Part shown: one piece after another, positions 50,688 to 58,166 of the stretch
Numbering within the stretch: position 1 is the stretch's first letter
Layout of the letters: every line of letters starts with the position of its first letter
Source: Mucilaginibacter gilvus
GTDB lineage: Bacteria > Bacteroidota > Bacteroidia > Sphingobacteriales > Sphingobacteriaceae
DNA length: 64,000 nt
Assembly: GCF_004054195.1 (NCBI RefSeq)
Contig: NZ_SBIW01000002.1
Span: forward strand, 124,001 to 188,000
Reading direction: 5' to 3'
Program-made: the position numbers and the translations under genes
The notes under the pieces: model-generated
Database searches by the model: none
What the model saw: the letters and a program-made list of their open reading frames with translations, nothing else
What the model was told of the DNA's origin: nothing

Positions 50688-50760
50688 CTAATTCCCTCCC
50701 TGGGGAGGGGTGCGGCTGTCCTGAGCTTGTCGAAGGGAGCGCAAAGGCAGGGAGGGGTTT
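50688..50760. repeat. GAGGGGTGCGGCTGT / GAGCTTGTCGAAGGGAGCGC element, copy 2
   Basis: Direct repeat of 50311-50384, differing mainly by loss of three bases at GTC(ACC)CTGAG. A third, inverted and decayed copy begins AAACCCCTCC at 55354 and ends near 55412. Confidence 0.85.
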
Positions 50761-50868
50761 CACCGCCACGCTACTCTCCAACTTTTTTCGGCTACAACCT
50801 CAGCAGATTCGGCTACATCTGCCTGCCCGTTACTCCCCACCTTTGTATCAACATCAAAACATATCAGC

Positions 50869-51771
50869 ATGAAGATCATTCTTACAGGTTCGCTGGGGCA
50901 CATTAGTGCGCCGCTTACAAAGGAGTTAGTACAAAAAGGGCACGCGGTTACAGTTATTAGCAGCAAGGCCGAAAAACAGTCCGAGATTGAGACTCTTGGG
51001 GCTGCAGCGGCCATTGGTTCATTGGAGGATGTGGAGTTCCTGAAAGCAACTTTTACCGGTGCGGATGCCGTTTATACCATGGTTCCGCCGGCAAATTATT
51101 TCGACCATAGCCTCGACCTGTTGGCCTACTACCGCAGACTGGGCAGCAACTATGCCGCCGCCATTAAACAAGCAGGCGTAAAGCATGTGGTTAATTTAAG
51201 CACCATTGGCGCCCACCTGGAAAAAGGCTCGGGCATACTAACTGGCGCACACGATGTGGAGGGCATCATTAACGAATTACCGGCAGACGTAAGCATTACG
51301 CATATTCGCCCAACATCGTTCTATTACAACTTATTTGCCTATGCGCATACCATCAAAACCGAGAACCGAATAGTGACCAACTACGGTGCGGGTGATATTA
51401 TCCCCTGGGTTTCGCCGGCAGATATTGCAGCCGCGGTGGCCGAAGAAATAGTTGCAACGGGCAATGGCAGAAAGATCCGTTACGTAGCCAGCGAAGAACT
51501 TACAGGAGCCGAAAGCGCGAGTATTTTAGGCGAAGCTATGGGTAAGCCGGATTTGCGCTGGGACCTGATCAGCAGCGAAGAAGCGCTGGATGCTTTACTA
51601 AAAACAGGCATGAATCCGCGTATTGCAGCAGGCTTGGTGGAGATGTTCGGCAGCCTGCATACGGGGCTGTTATCTGAAGACTACTTCCGCAACAGGCCGG
51701 CAGTGATGGGTGAGGTAAAACTGGCAGATTACGCCAAAGAATTTGCGGCGGCGATGAACAATCAGCAGTAA
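50869..51771 (+). CDS. NmrA-like NAD(P)-binding protein (atypical SDR)
   Basis: 300 residues, cytoplasmic. The Rossmann motif is MKIILTGSLGHISAPLTKEL, with GLGHIS replacing the common GATG form, followed by LGAAAAIGSLEDVEFLKATFTGADAVYTMVPP and HIRPTSFYYNL, typical of the NmrA/SDR75-type group. Such proteins act as redox sensors or quinone/flavin reductases. An AraC regulator follows after 18 bases, so the two likely form a unit. Confidence 0.85.
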   Translation: MKIILTGSLGHISAPLTKELVQKGHAVTVISSKAEKQSEIETLGAAAAIGSLEDVEFLKATFTGADAVYTMVPPANYFDHSLDLLAYYRRLGSNYAAAIKQAGVKHVVNLSTIGAHLEKGSGILTGAHDVEGIINELPADVSITHIRPTSFYYNLFAYAHTIKTENRIVTNYGAGDIIPWVSPADIAAAVAEEIVATGNGRKIRYVASEELTGAESASILGEAMGKPDLRWDLISSEEALDALLKTGMNPRIAAGLVEMFGSLHTGLLSEDYFRNRPAVMGEVKLADYAKEFAAAMNNQQ

Positions 51772-51789
51772 TAATAAGTATATTGTAGT

Positions 51790-52707
51790 ATGGCAGGCAC
51801 ACAACCGTTAAGAGTTAAAACGATCAGCGAATTTCACCATTTTAGGGGACTGCCCAAGCCGGAACACCCGTTGGTAAGCGTAATAAATTTAGAGGATGTG
51901 AATGAGCTGCCCAGTGGGGAGATGAGCATGGTGAAGGATTTTTACTCCATCGCGCTGAAAAGGAATTTCAACATCAAAATGAAATATGGCCAGCAGGAAT
52001 ATGATTTTGACGAAGGCACCATGTTTTTTATGGCCCCCGGGCAGGTTTTAAGGCTGGAGGTAGAAGTGGTCACCACATTAAAGCAGTCGGGATGGATGCT
52101 CCTCTTCCATCCCGACTTTTTATGGAACACGCCCCTGGCCAAAAACATTAAACAGTACGAGTATTTTGATTATTCGGTGAACGAGGCGCTGTTCCTTTCC
52201 GAAAAAGAGGAGACGATTATAGCGGGTATTATGCAGAATATTCAGCAGGAGTATCATTCCAACATCGATAAATTCAGCCAGGATATCATCATCGCCCAGG
52301 TGGAGTTATTGCTCAACTATTCCGACCGCTTTTACCACCGGCAGTTCATTACCCGCAAAATAGCCAACCACCAGGTGCTGGACCGGTTGGAGAGCATCCT
52401 TGCCCACTATTTTAAAAACGATACTTTAGCTATGCAAGGCCTGCCAACCGTTGCTTACGTTGCCGATGCTTTGAATGTATCGCCGGGCTATTTAAGCGGA
52501 TTACTTAAAACGCTAACCGGCCAAAGCACACAGCAGCACATTCATAACGCGCTGATAGAAAAGGCGAAGGAAAAACTATCAACCACCGCCTTATCGGTAA
52601 GTGAAATTGCCTACGGTTTGGGGTTTGAGCATCCGCAATCGTTCAGCAAGCTATTTAAAACCAAAACCAACCTCTCGCCGCTGGAGTTTAGAGCGTCGTT
52701 TAATTAG
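51790..52707 (+). CDS. AraC-family regulator
   Basis: 305 residues: an N-terminal cupin-like sensor (about 1-130, with FDEGTMFFMAPGQVLRLE) and C-terminal DNA-binding helices (about 205-300, LPTVAYVADALNVSPGYLSGLLK and LSVSEIAYGLGFEHPQSFSKLFK). It starts 18 bases after the NmrA-like gene, so it probably regulates that gene and itself. Signal unknown. Confidence 0.88.
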   Translation: MAGTQPLRVKTISEFHHFRGLPKPEHPLVSVINLEDVNELPSGEMSMVKDFYSIALKRNFNIKMKYGQQEYDFDEGTMFFMAPGQVLRLEVEVVTTLKQSGWMLLFHPDFLWNTPLAKNIKQYEYFDYSVNEALFLSEKEETIIAGIMQNIQQEYHSNIDKFSQDIIIAQVELLLNYSDRFYHRQFITRKIANHQVLDRLESILAHYFKNDTLAMQGLPTVAYVADALNVSPGYLSGLLKTLTGQSTQQHIHNALIEKAKEKLSTTALSVSEIAYGLGFEHPQSFSKLFKTKTNLSPLEFRASFN

Positions 52708-52767
52708 GCCGGGACTTCGGTTTGTATTTTAATCCAAACCATCCTCCACCCAGCGTGTTGTACCAGC

Positions 52768-53244
52768 ATGAAAACAAGTAACGTAATATTGCAAACAGTG
52801 GGGCTGGGCGCTGTTGCAGGTATGCGGGCCACCATGGCACCAATGGTTGCCAGCCATTATTTAAGCAACCACCCAAACCCGGCTATATCGCATTCCGCGT
52901 TACGCTTTATACAAATGCCGGTTACGGCTATGATTACCAAGCTGCTTTCCGTTGCCGAGATCACCGGCGATAAAATCCCCGGCGGCCCAAACCGCATCAT
53001 CCCCGCTCAGCTACTGGCCCGCGTTGCATCGGGCGCTTTTGTGGGTGCCACGATATTTAAAGCAAATAAGCTCAGTGTTATTGATGGGATCTTGCTTGGT
53101 GGCGCATCGGCATTGGCGGCTACCTTTGCCAGTTTTTATTTACGCAAGGCAGCGGATAAACTTCCGTTTGTGAAAGACCAAATAGCCGGTGCAGTAGAAG
53201 ATGTAGTGGCGCTGGGCACCGGCATCTCTATCCTTAAGGCTTAA
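52768..53244 (+). CDS. DUF4126 family membrane protein
   Basis: 158 residues with several hydrophobic, glycine- and alanine-rich segments: VGLGAVAGMRATMAPMVASHY at the start, ITGDKIPGGPNRIIPAQLLARVASGAFVGATIF in the middle and SVIDGILLGGASALAATFASFYLRK. The GMRAT and DKIPG...P...R...GA pattern fits DUF4126. Function unknown. It converges on the next gene with two bases between stops. Confidence 0.8.
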   Translation: MKTSNVILQTVGLGAVAGMRATMAPMVASHYLSNHPNPAISHSALRFIQMPVTAMITKLLSVAEITGDKIPGGPNRIIPAQLLARVASGAFVGATIFKANKLSVIDGILLGGASALAATFASFYLRKAADKLPFVKDQIAGAVEDVVALGTGISILKA

Positions 53245-53246
53245 TT

Positions 53247-53966
53247 TTAATTACCAATAGGCTGCGGATGGCGCTTCTCCACGGGTAGTGCCTGGTACTT
53301 TTTGTAGCTCTCGCTAAGATACGCCACCATATTAAAATCGTTACTGGTAAACACTTTTACGCTGGGGGTATACAGGCTGATAAAATTATCCATCTCATCG
53401 CCCTTTAGCGGTACAAATTTGCCAATAGTTTCCGGCGTGAATAGTCCATGGATATGGTCCATGGTTTCAAAATCGCGTAGCTTTTTATCCAGTTTCGCCT
53501 TGTCGTGCTCGCCCTTTTTCCAGTAATGTATCCGTATATTGATGCCGCCGTCTAAGTTGCCCTCGCGGTCTCGGTGGTAAACCATGGGCTGGCCGTGGTA
53601 CTCCTGATCGTAGTCTTTGAACTTTTTTGCCAATTCGGTTGTTGAGATATTTACCTGCTTAAGCTCTATTTTCTGGCTTTGTAAAAAAATTTCGGCACTG
53701 TTTAAGCTGGTTACCAGCACGGTATCGTTTTTGTAAGAAAAGCCTTTAAATAAAACCAGATCGCCCGGTTTAGCGGGGAGCGAAAATTTGCCCGTTTTAT
53801 CCGACAGGGTGTTTTGCTTATTGCGTAAGTTCTCTATCCAAATATTGGCAAGCCCGATGCGGGTTTTGTACTCAAATACCTTCCCGTTAAAAATACCCTG
53901 TGCAAATGCTACCGGGCCGGCAAGGCAAAACGCGAACAATAAGAAGTACCTGGTATAGGTGTGCAT
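53247..53966 (-). CDS. Exported protein with carboxypeptidase-regulatory-like domain
   Basis: 239 residues: signal peptide (about 1-22, ending AFAQG), a CarboxypepD-type beta-sandwich (about 23-100, FNGKVFEYKTRIGLANIWIENLRNKQNTLSDKTGKFSLP) and a C-terminal part with no recognised fold (KKFKDYDQEYHGQPMVYHRDREGN onward). The same first domain opens TonB receptors, but there is no barrel here. Function unknown. Confidence 0.72.
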   Translation of the reverse strand: MHTYTRYFLLFAFCLAGPVAFAQGIFNGKVFEYKTRIGLANIWIENLRNKQNTLSDKTGKFSLPAKPGDLVLFKGFSYKNDTVLVTSLNSAEIFLQSQKIELKQVNISTTELAKKFKDYDQEYHGQPMVYHRDREGNLDGGINIRIHYWKKGEHDKAKLDKKLRDFETMDHIHGLFTPETIGKFVPLKGDEMDNFISLYTPSVKVFTSNDFNMVAYLSESYKKYQALPVEKRHPQPIGN

Positions 53967-54146
53967 GTTTTAAAAGTAGCAAATTTGGCTTCCATAAATG
54001 CCAGGAACCCGGCATTTAACTAAATTTAACAATTACATATTGTAGGGATGGCGAGAGATGGTAAAAAAACCATATTTGAAGAAATTTTTTTAACTGGGGC
54101 TTGTATTTATTATGTATTTTTATTCGCTAAAAATACGTTTATACTG

Positions 54147-54154
54147 TATTTTTG
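54147..54154 (+). promoter_or_regulatory. -7 box TATTTTTG before the sigma factor
   Basis: Fits TAnnTTTG, 35 bases before the TTG start at 54189. No clear -33 element. Confidence 0.35.
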
Positions 54155-54188
54155 ATTTGACCGACCCCAACGTAATTATTTACCAATT

Positions 54189-54695
54189 TTGAAACCGAAG
54201 TTAACCAATACCGAAGCTTCATTGCCCTCTGCCGCGCAAACTAAACAAAGTTTGTATAACAGCTATGCAAATATGCTGTTGGGCTATTTGTTTGAGGCAC
54301 TAAAAAACAAAGTCGTTGCCGAGCAATACCTCGTAGATATTTTTAACGAATTGCAGTTTAGCGATATACAGGCCATATCAAAACCGGGCGTTAATACTTT
54401 TTCCCAGCTGCAAATGATGGCACGAAAAAAACTGACCTCGTTTTCAAGAGCGGCAGATGAATGCGCCGATGCGGACGGGAAACTGAAAGATTTGGTTATC
54501 ATCGGTAATAAATTTATTGATCTGATGTCGGCAGAGCAACAAATGGTGTTTTGCGGCGTACATTACCATGGGAAAACAACCACGGGGCTTGCAGCCCAAC
54601 TAAGCAAACCGGAGGAAGAAATAAAACGTATATTAAAGGAGTCATTCATCATCATCAGGAAGCAACGTAATGATACAGCTACAGTACATAGATAG
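54189..54695 (+). CDS. Divergent ECF-type sigma factor
   Basis: 168 residues from a TTG at 54189. It has the two-block form of small sigma-70 factors: region 2-like YNSYANMLLGYLFEALKNKVVAEQYLVDIFNEL (about 23-55) and region 4-like LMSAEQQMVFCGVHYHGKTTTGLAAQLSKPEEEIKRILKESF (about 117-158). The sequence is diverged, and region 2 lacks clear -10 binding residues. Its 3' end overlaps the start of the anti-sigma gene by 26 bases, the expected coupling. Targets unknown. Confidence 0.72.
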   Translation: MKPKLTNTEASLPSAAQTKQSLYNSYANMLLGYLFEALKNKVVAEQYLVDIFNELQFSDIQAISKPGVNTFSQLQMMARKKLTSFSRAADECADADGKLKDLVIIGNKFIDLMSAEQQMVFCGVHYHGKTTTGLAAQLSKPEEEIKRILKESFIIIRKQRNDTATVHR

Positions 54696-55170
54696 CGGCA
54701 TTTTAGAAGCCTATGTAACAGGTTCTGCTACCGATACCGAGGTAAAGGAACTGATGTACATGAAGGCCAAGTATCCCGAGGTAAACTTCGCATTGCAACA
54801 GTTGGAGCTGGATATGGAGCATATTGCCCAACACATGGCAGTGATGCCGCCTGCGGGTACCTGGGATAAGATATCAAACACCATAGATGAGCTCGTCCTC
54901 CGCGGGGAATACGACCCCAAGCAGTTTACAACTGATGCCAGGGACAACAATTACCACAACTTTAAAACCGATAATAGCCCGCACTTTATAGCGGTAGAGT
55001 CGGAATCTAACCACATGAAGGTTCATAAGAACTGGAAATGGGTTTTAGCTGCGGTATTTGTTTTGGGTAAGATTTTTTTGGGCTGCGCCATTTACTTCTA
55101 CCTCGAAAACCGCCAGGCCCAGCAGCAGGTGCAGGAGTTGAAAACCGAGCTAAAGCAGCTGAAGAAATAG
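54670..55170 (+). CDS. Short membrane anti-sigma factor
   Basis: 166 residues. A cytoplasmic N-terminal anti-sigma part (IDSGILEAYVTGSATDTEVKELMYMKAKYPEV, about 7-38) resembles the Bacteroidota RskA-like proteins. It is followed by a linker, one membrane helix (about 122-142, WVLAAVFVLGKIFLGCAIYFYL) and a short coiled coil (ENRQAQQQVQELKTELKQLKK). The usual 100-residue periplasmic anti-sigma-K domain is missing, so the protein ends right after the coiled coil. A terminator follows closely, so this is not a sequencing frameshift into a longer frame. Confidence 0.8.
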   Translation: MIQLQYIDSGILEAYVTGSATDTEVKELMYMKAKYPEVNFALQQLELDMEHIAQHMAVMPPAGTWDKISNTIDELVLRGEYDPKQFTTDARDNNYHNFKTDNSPHFIAVESESNHMKVHKNWKWVLAAVFVLGKIFLGCAIYFYLENRQAQQQVQELKTELKQLKK

Positions 55171-55192
55171 GGATCAAAACATTTTTTATATA

Positions 55193-55226
55193 AAAGCCGG
55201 TTCAGTTGTCCTGAACCGGCTTTGTG
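55193..55226 (+). terminator. Intrinsic terminator of the sigma/anti-sigma operon
   Basis: AAAGCCGGTTCAG (55193-55205) and CTGAACCGGCTTT (55211-55223), perfect 13-bp stem, 5-base loop, followed by GTGTTTTT. Confidence 0.88.
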
Positions 55227-55495
55227 TTTTTATGGAGTTAGTGATGACACCATTGCTGTTCTGAAAAAACAAAGCGCGGGGATGTGCGATTCCTTCCATG
55301 TGGAAAGGAGGAGGTAGGGGTTTACTGAACTTTGCAGTAACGAGTATGACGGATAAACCCCTCCACGCATTTGCGCGCGAGGCCCACGCACGCCCTCCCC
55401 AGAGAGGGATTTTAAATCTTACGCTACGCTTCTTTCATTAAATTTGTAAACCTTTTCCCCTGCCGAAAGTTATTCTGCAAACAATCTCCCATTAC
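55227..55495. other. Repeat-containing spacer
   Basis: Holds a GC-rich palindromic region (about 55294-55412). Its right part, AAACCCCTCC to CCCTCCCCAGAGAGGGATTT, is an inverted, decayed copy of the elements at 50.3 and 50.7 kb. TAGGGGTTT / AAACCCCT inverted words flank the middle. A possible -7 box TAAATTTG at 55439-55446 lies before the small gene. Confidence 0.6.
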
Positions 55496-55651
55496 ATGTC
55501 AACAGAAAAATCAACCGGAAAAAGCAGCGGCGCAGTTAAGCCCTCTGCATCAAAAGAAAAAGATCTTAAAACAGATGGCCCTTTAAGTGAAAAGGACGAG
55601 GTGAAAAAAGCGGAATCTAAAATGGCAAAGGCTGCCGAAAAGAAGTCTTAA
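55496..55651 (+). CDS. 51-residue lysine-rich small protein
   Basis: ATG at 55496, TAA at 55649-55651. Product MSTEKSTGKSSGAVKPSASK... ending AKAAEKKS: about one quarter Lys, many Ser/Ala/Glu, no hydrophobic core, so probably disordered. A TAnnTTTG box lies 50 bases upstream and the stop overlaps the stop of the histidine kinase on the other strand by three bases. Composition resembles small stress or nucleoid-type proteins; nothing specific is recognised. It may be real but is easily missed. Confidence 0.55.
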   Translation: MSTEKSTGKSSGAVKPSASKEKDLKTDGPLSEKDEVKKAESKMAKAAEKKS

Positions 55652-57828
55652 CTACTAACCAGCATATTGCGGTTGGGCAATGCCGCGGCGATGCTATCTA
55701 TCAGGTTCCGTTCAGAGAATGGTTTAAGCACTACGCCTGTCATCCCCACGGCAAGGTATTTATCCCTGTCTTCTTTAAGCACATTAGCTGTTAGGGCCAA
55801 TATGGGCAACGATGCCTTTTGGGGATTTCCATTGGCCCTTACCAACTGCGAAAATTCTATCCCACCCATCTCGGGCATCTCTATATCGGTAAGAATAATA
55901 TCGTAAGGGTGATCTTCAAAAAGTTGAAGTGCTTCCCTGCCATCATAGGCCACATCAAAGGTGATGTTCCATTTTTTGAGGATGGTGCTCACCAGCAATA
56001 CGTTCAGCTTATTATCCTCGGCCACCAACACATGCTTGCCGGCAACCAGTTTGCGCGGGTTTGTTTCGATAACAGCTTCCTGCTCCTGGCAAGCTTCCGC
56101 ACCGATAACTTCCATCGGCAGTTTAAAGCTAAATATCGAACCGGTGCCTACCTTGCTGGTAACCTTTATACTGCCGCCCTGCAATTCAACTATTTTTTTA
56201 ACGATGGCCAGGCCAAGCCCTGTACCCTGCGTAGTGGTGGTTTTTTGCGCCGAGCTAACCTGCGAAAACTCATCGAAGATAAAGGGCAGGTGTTCTTTAT
56301 CAATCCCCAAGCCCGTATCGCGGATGTGTACGTTGAGTACCTTAAAGCCGGGTTGCCTGCCATCGGTAATAAAGGAATTAATAAACACCGAGCCACGCGG
56401 CGTGAATTTAATGGCATTGCTCAGCAGGTTCATCACCACCTGCTTCAGGCGGAAGTAGTCGCCCTGCATACAAAGCTCACTGCCAAAATCCAGCTGGTAG
56501 TTCAGTTCTATTCCTTTTTTACCGGCCTGTACCTGCATACTGGTGGCTATATCGGTAATGGCCTCATAAGGTTTAAATGGTGCTACCTCAAAGTTCATCT
56601 TCCCGGTTTCGTACTTGCTGAAATCGAGGATCTCGTTCACCACATCGAGCAGCATTTTTGACGAGCTACGGATGGCACTGGTTTGCTCCGCCTGCGTTTC
56701 GGTGAGTTCGCTCTGCGTAAGCTGTTCCGAAAAGCCGATGATAGAGTTTAGCGGCGTGCGAATCTCGTGGCTCATGTTGGCCATAAACCGACTCTTAGAG
56801 TGCGCGTAATTTTCGGCCATCTCGGTATACACCACCATTTCTTTTTCGTTCTTAAATATCTTCCAGATGTTGTAGAGGATAACCACCACAACAACAGTAA
56901 GTATCAGGAACATCAGCCCCGAGAGGCGTTTAAACTCGTACAATACGGTTGACAAGTTGCTTTTCACCTCGGTTTTACTGGCCGCGATATACTGCTGCTC
57001 GGCAACTTTATATTTTTTCAGACTCCCGATGATCTGGCTGATGAGGCGGTTGTTGATCTCCAGCATTTCGAGTTCGTTTTTGCGGAGCTTATTGTTGGCC
57101 TCGTAAAGTTTGCTGTAATAGTTATTGTACACGCGCGCCACTTTGGGGGTGGGTGTCATGGTGGTGATGGTGGTATCGGTAGTGCGCTGCACTAATAAAG
57201 GCGGCAGTTTAGCTTCTGCTGCCTTTTGTTTTTTGCCAAACAGCCTTTTAAAAAAATTCTTTTGGGTGGCAGGCGTTGCAACTAACTTTGGCAGAGGTTT
57301 TATCGTATCTATATGTACCTCAGTTATTACGCGGCTAACAACCGGTTGCTGCAGGTATTTGTTATCCGCATCTTTTAGCGCCCGATTTAATTTCCTTGCC
57401 GATTTTAGCAGGCTATCGGTAAGCGTCATCAGCTTTATATAGCTATCCGTTTTTAATGATTTTTGGCTGATAAGGTTGCCCAGTTCTGCATCCTGGGCAA
57501 GGCTTGCCGTGCTTTTATTGTTACGGTTTATGGTATCAATAATATTGTGTACGTTTTTTATTTGTGTGCTAAACTGGGTAAAATAGGCTTTTTTGGAGGT
57601 GAGCGCGTACATGCGGCTGCTGTTATCGGCGCTGTACAGTTCTACTATACAGCTATCTATCAGCGTAGAATTTTCGCGGGCGTTTATCATTTGCTGAAAA
57701 CTGCTGCGAATCTTCTCGGCTTTGTTATAATGAAGATATAAGTAAAAAGCACTACCAAAGAGCACCACAATAAGCAAAACAATAAGGCCGTAACGGAGCA
57801 GGGGGATTTTTTTTACACCAGCGATCAT
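55648..57828 (-). CDS. Hybrid sensor histidine kinase
   Basis: 726 residues, inner membrane: helix 1 (about 12-31), a 270-residue periplasmic or extracytoplasmic region with a predicted long helix (240-290), helix 2 (about 303-321), then HisKA with MSHEIRTPLNSIIGFSEQ (His354), HATPase_c with NLLSNAIKFTPRG, DTGLGIDKEHLPFIFDEFSQV and GTGLGLAIVKK, and a C-terminal receiver domain with phospho-acceptor Asp648 in ILTDIEMPEMGG. No HPt domain or output regulator is encoded next to it, so its phosphorelay partner lies elsewhere. Signal unknown. Confidence 0.93.
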   Translation of the reverse strand: MIAGVKKIPLLRYGLIVLLIVVLFGSAFYLYLHYNKAEKIRSSFQQMINARENSTLIDSCIVELYSADNSSRMYALTSKKAYFTQFSTQIKNVHNIIDTINRNNKSTASLAQDAELGNLISQKSLKTDSYIKLMTLTDSLLKSARKLNRALKDADNKYLQQPVVSRVITEVHIDTIKPLPKLVATPATQKNFFKRLFGKKQKAAEAKLPPLLVQRTTDTTITTMTPTPKVARVYNNYYSKLYEANNKLRKNELEMLEINNRLISQIIGSLKKYKVAEQQYIAASKTEVKSNLSTVLYEFKRLSGLMFLILTVVVVVILYNIWKIFKNEKEMVVYTEMAENYAHSKSRFMANMSHEIRTPLNSIIGFSEQLTQSELTETQAEQTSAIRSSSKMLLDVVNEILDFSKYETGKMNFEVAPFKPYEAITDIATSMQVQAGKKGIELNYQLDFGSELCMQGDYFRLKQVVMNLLSNAIKFTPRGSVFINSFITDGRQPGFKVLNVHIRDTGLGIDKEHLPFIFDEFSQVSSAQKTTTTQGTGLGLAIVKKIVELQGGSIKVTSKVGTGSIFSFKLPMEVIGAEACQEQEAVIETNPRKLVAGKHVLVAEDNKLNVLLVSTILKKWNITFDVAYDGREALQLFEDHPYDIILTDIEMPEMGGIEFSQLVRANGNPQKASLPILALTANVLKEDRDKYLAVGMTGVVLKPFSERNLIDSIAAALPNRNMLVSS

Positions 57829-58072
57829 AAGAAGGTTTAAACAGTACTCTAAAGGATTAAGCCCTTACCTGTGATAATTTAAAAGGAAAAGCTATTGCTT
57901 TTTCCCACGTATTTCTACGCGGTATTGCAATGAAGATGCCACACACTGTTTTATTCCCGATAAGAGTGTATTTTAAACTACCAGTAGCAGTTTGTCGTTT
58001 AAGGCAAATATTTGGGGAGTATTTGCGGGTACGCTGTTCAAAATTGTGTGCACAAATTGAGCAAAAATAACA

Positions 58073-58113
58073 ACAGTTGAACAATTAGCGAGGATAACTA
58101 ATTGTTCAACTGT
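58073..58113 (-). terminator. Hairpin downstream of GH51, probable terminator
   Basis: ACAGTTGAACAATTA (58073-58087) and TAATTGTTCAACTGT (58099-58113), perfect 15-bp stem with an 11-base loop. On the minus strand it is followed by TGTTATTTTTGC, a weak U-tract. Confidence 0.6.
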
Positions 58114-58135
58114 GTTGATTTAGAGGACAATATTG

Positions 58136-58159
58136 ACTCGAGCGGCCGCCCGTTCGAGT
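58136..58159 (-). terminator. GC-rich hairpin next to the GH51 stop
   Basis: ACTCGAGCGG (58136-58145) and CCGTTCGAGT (58150-58159) pair with one mismatch around CCGC. It lies 8 bases after the GH51 stop codon and may act with the second hairpin as a double terminator. Confidence 0.45.
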
Positions 58160-58166
58160 ATTTTTA

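Larger units (their letters stand above)
50243..50868. other. 626-base repeat-filled spacer
   Basis: Between mlaD and the SDR gene. It contains the mla terminator, two direct copies of a GC-rich element (50311-50384 and 50688-50760), a fragment of the 37.2-kb inverted repeat (50415-50434) and a 13-bp inverted repeat (50502-50534). A 218-codon frame over 50250-50906 is only a read-through of these repeats. Confidence 0.75.
57829..58166. other. Spacer with two hairpins downstream of GH51
   Basis: Contains the hairpins at 58073-58113 and 58136-58159 near the end of the arabinofuranosidase gene; the remaining part must carry the promoter of the histidine kinase gene (minus strand). No gene seen. 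Confidence 0.6.

Noticed and set aside
50311..50760. CRISPR-like reading of the direct repeats
   Set aside because: Only two copies, internally palindromic, 377 bases apart, no spacers of regular length and no cas genes.
50250..50906. 218-codon plus-strand frame between mlaD and the SDR gene
   Set aside because: Reads through the mla terminator and two copies of a dispersed repeat; peptide repeats itself because the DNA does.
55819..56661. 280-codon frame on the plus strand
   Set aside because: Antisense to HATPase and receiver domains of the hybrid kinase.
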